Shown one piece after another: positions 56,941 to 64,000 of a stretch of DNA of 64,000 bases. The notes under the pieces are model-generated. The model saw nothing but the letters and a program-made list of their open reading frames with translations, searched no databases and had not been told where the DNA came from. Each line of letters opens with the position of its first letter. Position 1 is the stretch's first letter. Source of the DNA: Nymphaea colorata (lineage: Eukaryota > Streptophyta > Magnoliopsida > Nymphaeales > Nymphaeaceae); the NCBI RefSeq assembly GCF_008831285.2, contig NC_045140.1:17420370-17484369 (forward strand), written 5' to 3'. The position numbers were made by a program, and so were the translations under genes.

Positions 56941-57650
56941 ATTTGGTTGCAGATGAGGAAGACGAATGGGGATGAAGCTCTCGCTCTACGTGGCTTATCT
57001 GCTTATCCACTTCCCTTGGTACTCTTGGGCCAGCATCTTAGATATTTGTTAGTCGCTGCACGGGCTTCTGATCTGGATCCAGACTCAGACCAGAATCATG
57101 CTGAGTCCCTTGGCCCAGTTATAAAGTCCTGGTTCAATGCGGAAGGGCTTGGAGAGAGGCCGAATGCTGAGCTGGGTCAAGCGCCGCTGCACCAACCAAC
57201 AACAGATCCAAACTCCTGCAGATGGAATGTGTTTTACATCCAGCATATGATATTTCATATGCTATATTGGTGCTATGGACTCAAAATGTCTCGGGCAGAT
57301 GGATTTGGCTTAGAGAAAAGGTACAAATTAAACATTTCGCAAAGAAACCTAACAAGATCGCCCTCTCAGGAAAAACGACAATGACCTTAACTTTTATTAA
57401 CTTTTTATTTATGTCCTAAAAAAGTTACCGTTGTGCCCATATTATTGATTTAGTAAGAACCATCACTTGGTTTGCTCAAACTATGGCACTTGTATGTCCT
57501 TGCAAGAATTAGAGTACCACCATCACAAAAAAGTCTTATAAATGTTCTAACTAAAAACGTCTGTACACTCTATACTAGCAAATGAACCTTGCCGAGTCCA
57601 TTTGCAGTGATAAATTTATCAAAAACTGTTAAAAATTTCAAAAAAAATCA
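56941..57650. other. Intergenic DNA right of PSB27
   Basis: No gene was recognised. The 174-residue plus frame at 56860-57384 begins in the GA microsatellite and has no familiar domain. Confidence 0.35.
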
Positions 57651-57656
57651 TTCGTA

Positions 57657-58797
<1,141 letters not shown>

Positions 58798-60721
58798 CTA
58801 TTGCTGGACGCTTTGTGGAAAGGATGGGTTCGCAGGACTGCTGACATCAATCCACTTCAATTTGAGTTCCAGCTCTCCTGACTCAACATCACACAGCCTC
58901 AGCCAAACATCCTGAACAATTTCCCCCTCTACACAACACACAAAACTGTCCCTCACCAAACAGTTGTCCTTCCCAGGGACTACTTTGCGCATCCTGGTCT
59001 CTCCATCTCCAGCCGAGCTATGAAGGACGCGACACAGCCTTGACGCAGATATAATAGGACGTAATTCTAGGTGCGCATGCCCCATCTTGTCATCTGCCTT
59101 GAACCGATCCTTGTCCATTACTTCCTGTTCATCAAGCACAATAATGATGGGTACAGTCAACCAACCTCAGAACCAAGACAGGATTAAGCTCCTCTATGGA
59201 CCAAGGCCATGCTCATTGTGCTTCATCCGACAATTCTGCTTTCCTAATTATAAATGAACAAACAAATGCATTCAACAGAACGGAAATTCTATGTCATATG
59301 TTGGCAACAACAACAGACGCTCATCTGCAGTTGAGATCTTGCAAAAATCTGATCTTCAGATCAAACCTTGCCCATGTAGATATGAACTACATGGCATTTT
59401 GATAAAAATAAACCTCTGAATTGTGTTTTTCTAATGGAAAAGTATGTATTCCCGGTCATCAAATTGAGAAGCTTTTTGACTGTTGAATACTTGACTTTGA
59501 CTGTTATAGAAAAATACCACAAGAAATCGGTTGTTTCGTGATTTTCACTTCAACACAAAAGCAACAATCCAGCGTTTTTGACTGAAAATAGTGGCAGCGT
59601 CTCCCAACTGCAAACCAGCAGATATGATGCCCACAACAACTTGAAAGTGATGAAATTGCGGTGTGCCAATAGTTTATGCACAAATGACAGAGGATGAAGA
59701 TTCACAGGGAAGCTTGGAAATATTGGAGTAGGCCTTGCAGATACTTGGTGTAGGAATGACCAAGGATGGATAAACTCATTAAGCATGACTGACAGGGTAA
59801 CTTAAACAATAGAATGATGGCGTACAAAAATTTACAAGGAAATGAGAGAGGATGAAGCTCACAATGAATCATACGCAGAAAATGGAAAAGGTTTAATCAG
59901 AATAATACCAGCTAAGTATCCAACTGACAATAAACAGGACTTCCAAATAATGGAGAGAAAATTTCAACTAGTATAAAACCAAGGACAACCTAAACGTCCT
60001 AAACAGCCTACAAATCCCAGATTACAGAAAAAGAGAACTTTTCTTTTTCTATAGATAGTCAAACAGCAGCTAGGCAGACAGTAAATAGATTACACAAGTA
60101 TTAAACGCTGACCTCCTGCAACCTAAAAGTTCACAAATAAATAAGACAATGACCACCTTCCACATTAATTTAATTGTTTCCATATGCAACCAATTCAGGA
60201 CTGAAAGTGAGATTAATAACCTTACCTACAATGCCAATGAATATATGAACTGAAATTCATCAACTAATGGCAGGATCATAGAAGTAGAAGTACAAGAATG
60301 ACCTCCCAATTTGGATAATACAGAAAGAGAATGACAAAAACTCTAACTATCAAGAGAGAAACATTTACCAATTTTAGGGTTGCAAAGGAATCAGTAACAG
60401 AGAAAGTGAATTCCTCATTCCAGACTGGATTAAGGCAAGAGTTTATGACCTTTGTCTTGAAAGTCTGAAACAATATCGGAAATCACAATTAATGAAAAAC
60501 ACATATAAGATGCCAATAAAAATCATACTTCCAAAAAATAGCATTAGATCATGACACTGATTTCAGGAGAACAAAAAAACTTAGTAGCTGATGAAGATGA
60601 CAAAGTTTACCTGATTATCCAGTTTCAGAATTACATAAGGATCACTGCTTGTAAAATCTCTGATCACCAGCCTTTTTCCTTGCACGACTATGACTTTGAG
60701 AATGCCAATCGTCTCCCCCAT
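58798..60721 (-). CDS. C2-domain ABA-related (CAR)-type protein
   Basis: A small single-C2 protein of the plant CAR type, which binds phospholipids in a calcium-dependent way; in Arabidopsis it recruits ABA receptors to membranes. Three coding exons, 60611-60721, 60369-60464 and 58798-59124, give 177 residues with phase 0 junctions. Candidate calcium ligands are Asp22 and Asp27 (IRDFTSSDPYV) and Asp73, Asp75 and Asp81 (EVMDKDRFKADD). The CAR-type insert PGKDNCLVRDSFVCCVEGEIVQDVWLRL and the closing strand ESGELELKLKWIDVS are present. An in-frame TGA lies 24 nt upstream of the ATG and no ArfGAP exon was seen upstream, which argues against the related AGD proteins. The C-terminal tail SSPANPSFPQSVQQ is specific to this copy. 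Confidence 0.88.
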
Positions 60722-63700
60722 GGGGCTGATCCTGGGTATTCCTCAGTCACTGTCTATAGACCTGTTTTAGGATCAAGTCATAAGGCAAACATTTCAAATT
60801 GAAAATAAGTATGCCCTTGTAAAACATAGTATTTAAGCAGTAGACAAAGATAGAATGGGCATCAACACCTTAATGTCCATATGTGAGCTTGTACGATGGA
60901 GAAGAACTGACTAGAAGTTCAAACAAATGAAAAGACAAAGCATTCAAAATGGCATTAAATCCTTTGACATGACTAGGACCTGAACACAACGTTCTGAAAT
61001 CTTCAAAAGACACCAACTGCATATAACCAAACGAAAAAGGGAAAAAAAAAAGAAGAAGAAAAAGAAAGCTGCAAAATTGGTTGGAAACTACGCTGTCCTT
61101 TGTTAAGGTATAGCATTGCAATTCTACCCTCAAACAACTTGAATGCACTCCTGGTAACATGTCAATCTGAATGCAGAATTATCAGTAGGTCATTAACTTG
61201 CATATACCCTCAAATTTTCATTTATTTGTTATTTTTTTACTTCTTAAACTTTAAAGTTTAGACAATATTTAGGTAGTCATCATCCCAGCAGCATATTAAA
61301 CTGTTCAACTAAAAGATAACAAATAATAAAGTTTGAAAGGGAAAAGAAGAAATCTATTGCTAAATCTTTCACTATCATATTGGGGTCTTGATAAACATCA
61401 AAGCAGTCTTGAAGCTTTTAACAAATGACAAAGCTTAACTATACTTTTCAAAAATATAAAAACATGTGCAAGTTTATTTAGTTATGCTGAAAACTTTGTG
61501 CCAAGCGGCAGGTATGCTAATCTAAAAATCACAACATGGAAAACACTTCAAAGCAAGATTTAAAGCCACAGCCCTTAGAAGAAGTAATGACCTGATCTTG
61601 TCCATGTTCTTGTTTTTTATCGGCTAATGTATGATAGGCAATAGCCCCTCCTAGTATTAATCCAACATCTTATGCAACTTTAATAATCCATATATCATGG
61701 TTAGCAGTGAATCAGATATCTAGAGAGAAATTAACTTTTACAAGGAAAAAAAGTCTCAAATTTCCAAAAACTCAGAATAGCAAGTTTTATCAACAGAATT
61801 TCTTAGTTTTTTGGCAATGGAAGATAGGTAAATGGTTTAAAAGCTTCATATCGAGTACTTAAAAGATTGACAATAATGAATAAACTGCATGCATCTACCC
61901 AAGCAAGCCCTAAGTATCATCAATATAGCCATCCTTGACCAGCCTTAGGATCAAAACCAGCATCAATATGCACAAAACAACATATATGCATGTGCACTCA
62001 CACTTTAGAAGAAAATGATACTTAGGCACACGTATAGAATGGAGAAGAATGTGAAATACTCAACATCAGGAATGAACTCGTTTTCGCATTTTCTGAAGGC
62101 ATGGAAAACAATTAGATCTGGCACAATGACAAGCTCACTATAGATACTAAAATTTCTACAACACCCTTTTCTACAGTCATTTTTGTTTGGCGCAGACATC
62201 CCTAACATTTTGACGTTACCTCTAAGAGTGCACATAACAGTGTAATGATTGGTCCAATAAGTGCAACCACAATATGCAGAAGAAACAAATGTGCACATAG
62301 AGGTAAATAACTATGAGGGACTGACTCCAAATATGGTCCATACAGCCTGCACCATCTTCGTAACAAAAAATGGACAGAAATTTCAAAAGATGAGACATTT
62401 CTGAGTTCACAGTCCCACACCCATGTGCTTCTTGTATGTGATTTCCATTTTAATGAAGCACATGCAATGAGGCCATATATCAATATAAGTCGACATAAAC
62501 TTCTGACCATCAATTCAATCAGAGCAACCTACACCACAACGACCTCCCATCTCAAAAAACAAGTTTGCTTCACAATTTCCAGTTTACAGTTAGATGCAAC
62601 AAAAACACGAAAATAAGAAAACATAAACACAGAAGACTGCACATACTTCCCCAGCCACACATAATATGGAGGAAAAGGAAAAAAAAAACTTATCCACTCA
62701 TGGATACTACAATCAAACATAGAGTGATAGTCACCCATTTCTCATCCACATAACAGACAAAGAACACAAAATATGCAGGTGAAAACTGCAAATAGTCCCT
62801 GAATATCTTGATGATAAACCCTAACCCAACCAGAACCAACCATCTTAGCCTCTTCCATTTGACAAAAACAAACAAGAAAACTACCTGATAGTCTTTCTAT
62901 ATCAAGGGAAAAGCCACTAATTATGAACATCAGTAACTAATTTCCACCACCAGTGGGTCGATGCCTTTCTGCTGAAAGAAACAGAAGACACCAATTCCTC
63001 ACTTAGCAGATTGAAAACGTCATTATCTCCTGTTAATAGAAGAAGAAACACAAACGTGGAAAGGAGAAAAGCAATTATGAAATAAATTCACCATCCGCCA
63101 GAATAATCAACAAGTAGCAACTCAAAAAGCTGGCTCTCGACTTAAGACCAAGAATTTACTTTTTTCCAGAATCAGGTCTAAGATTCTTGATAGAAACCAG
63201 AAAAAGATGATAAATTCTCAAATTTCAATTATCAGAAAAAGGAAAGTGCAAATTCTTTCTCAGCCAAAGGGAAGAAAAGTTGCATAGACTTAACTTCTTC
63301 AACCTATACGTTTCAAATGAAAACAGAAATTAAAACAACAGAAAAAGGCAAGGAAACCGCCATTAGTCCTTAAATTCAAGTCCAAAGAGAGACATGCAGC
63401 GGTCCGCAGCTCTAAAATCTTAGTTCTCGAGCCAGATCTACTTCCTTTTAGTGAATAAGCCAGAAACTTAACAGAAACCGCCAATTTTCTTTCTCTTATA
63501 GGAATTAAAAAAACCACGAAATCTCGCTTAGGCTCTCCTAGCTAAGAACGAAAAACTCAAAGTAGACAAAAAAAAAAAAGAATCTGCAGAAGCAAGAAGC
63601 AACAATTAGAACCTCAGAAATCGTACTTACATCCTAACATACAGATGTTTGGAATTAAAAAATAGGAAATTCCATGGACAGGCAGCAAGCAGCCATGGAG

Positions 63701-63933
63701 CACTTTAACATTCCACAAGCAGAAATCCTATGCCTTTGACACGTTTAAGGACCAAAATACGCCATCCCTACTCCGAGATCTGTCGGAAACTACGATTCCA
63801 AGAGTAATTCACCGTCCCACGCCACGAAAGCGACACGACTATGTCCAAGAGGAAGCAGAACCCTAACACGGCCGATCATCCCCATGCTTCCTCGGCGACG
63901 CACAAAAGAGAGGACGGAAGTAAAAGCGCTTAC
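60722..63933 (-). other. 5' UTR intron region of the C2 gene (no other gene seen)
   Basis: An acceptor TACCCAG at 60732-60738 (minus) would join the coding exon to the noncoding first exon at the right edge, giving an intron of about 3.2 kb. No coding exon, RNA gene or transposon was recognised in between. The many short frames are AT-rich noise. Confidence 0.4.
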
Positions 63934-64000
63934 CTAAAGAGACCGTCAGCAGCTGTGCCTGTCCGCCTCACCGGAGCCCTGTCGGCTGTCGAGTTGCCGC
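63934..64000 (-). other. Probable noncoding first exon of the C2 gene (partial)
   Basis: On the minus strand CTCTTTAG|GTAAGCGC is a near-consensus splice donor at 63933/63934, preceded by a GC-rich stretch reaching the window edge. This fits a 5' UTR exon. A plus-strand frame from the ATG at 63841 is also open to the edge, but it has no recognised homology. Confidence 0.4.

Noticed and set aside
56860-57384. 174-residue plus frame upstream of PSB27
   Set aside because: It starts within a GA microsatellite and has no recognised domain or supporting splice or promoter signals.
63841-64000. Plus-strand ORF starting MSKRKQNPN and open to the window edge
   Set aside because: The same stretch contains a near-consensus minus-strand splice donor fitting the 5' UTR of the C2 gene, and the frame has no recognisable homology. 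The short length makes an open frame unremarkable.

Overview
The window is nuclear DNA of a flowering plant. The genes have many short introns with GT-AG borders, the intergenic DNA is AT-rich with long TA and GA microsatellites, and the products are plant-specific: a chloroplast PSB27, a plant UPL1/2-type HECT ligase, an early-nodulin-like phytocyanin, a C2-domain ABA-related (CAR) protein and a plant-type U14 snoRNA cluster. I cannot fix the species; nothing seen is diagnostic of a family.

Layout. (1) 1-9800, minus: the 5' part of a UPL1/UPL2-like ubiquitin ligase gene (copy A). Four coding exons are readable and the fourth runs off the left edge. Its third intron carries a 1.4 kb TIR transposon. 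(2) 9663-12403: the promoter and 5' UTR of copy A are part of an inverted repeat with arms of about 1 kb and a 0.3 kb spacer, followed by a third partial copy. (3) 12404-18125, minus: copy B, a second and wrecked copy of the same UPL segment. It has lost exons 2 and 3 and most of the coding body, and it carries nonsense and frameshift changes. (4) 19833-27950, minus: acetoacetyl-CoA thiolase (AACT), 13 coding exons, with several short repeats in its introns. (5) 31862-36486, plus: tRNA (guanine-26-N2)-dimethyltransferase TRM1, 12 exons. (6) 38003-39293, plus: early-nodulin-like protein, 2 exons. (7) 39865-41657, plus: a polycistronic box C/D snoRNA cluster with a Site II / TATA / telo-box promoter, two U14 genes and at least one further convincing C/D snoRNA. 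(8) 44108-52463, minus: poly(A)-specific ribonuclease PARN (AHG2-like), 7 exons, with a 3.6 kb non-autonomous LTR retrotransposon in one intron. (9) 53340-54760: a decayed LINE. (10) 56184-56729, minus: PSB27, single exon. (11) 58798-64000, minus: CAR-type C2 protein with a 5' UTR exon at the right edge.

The genes do not form a pathway. Several are RNA-metabolism housekeeping genes (TRM1, the snoRNA cluster, PARN). The unusual part is the left 18 kb. There a tandem duplication was followed by deletion, templated filler insertion, inverted duplication of a promoter and transposon insertion. Because the two copies can be compared base by base, each event can be polarised.
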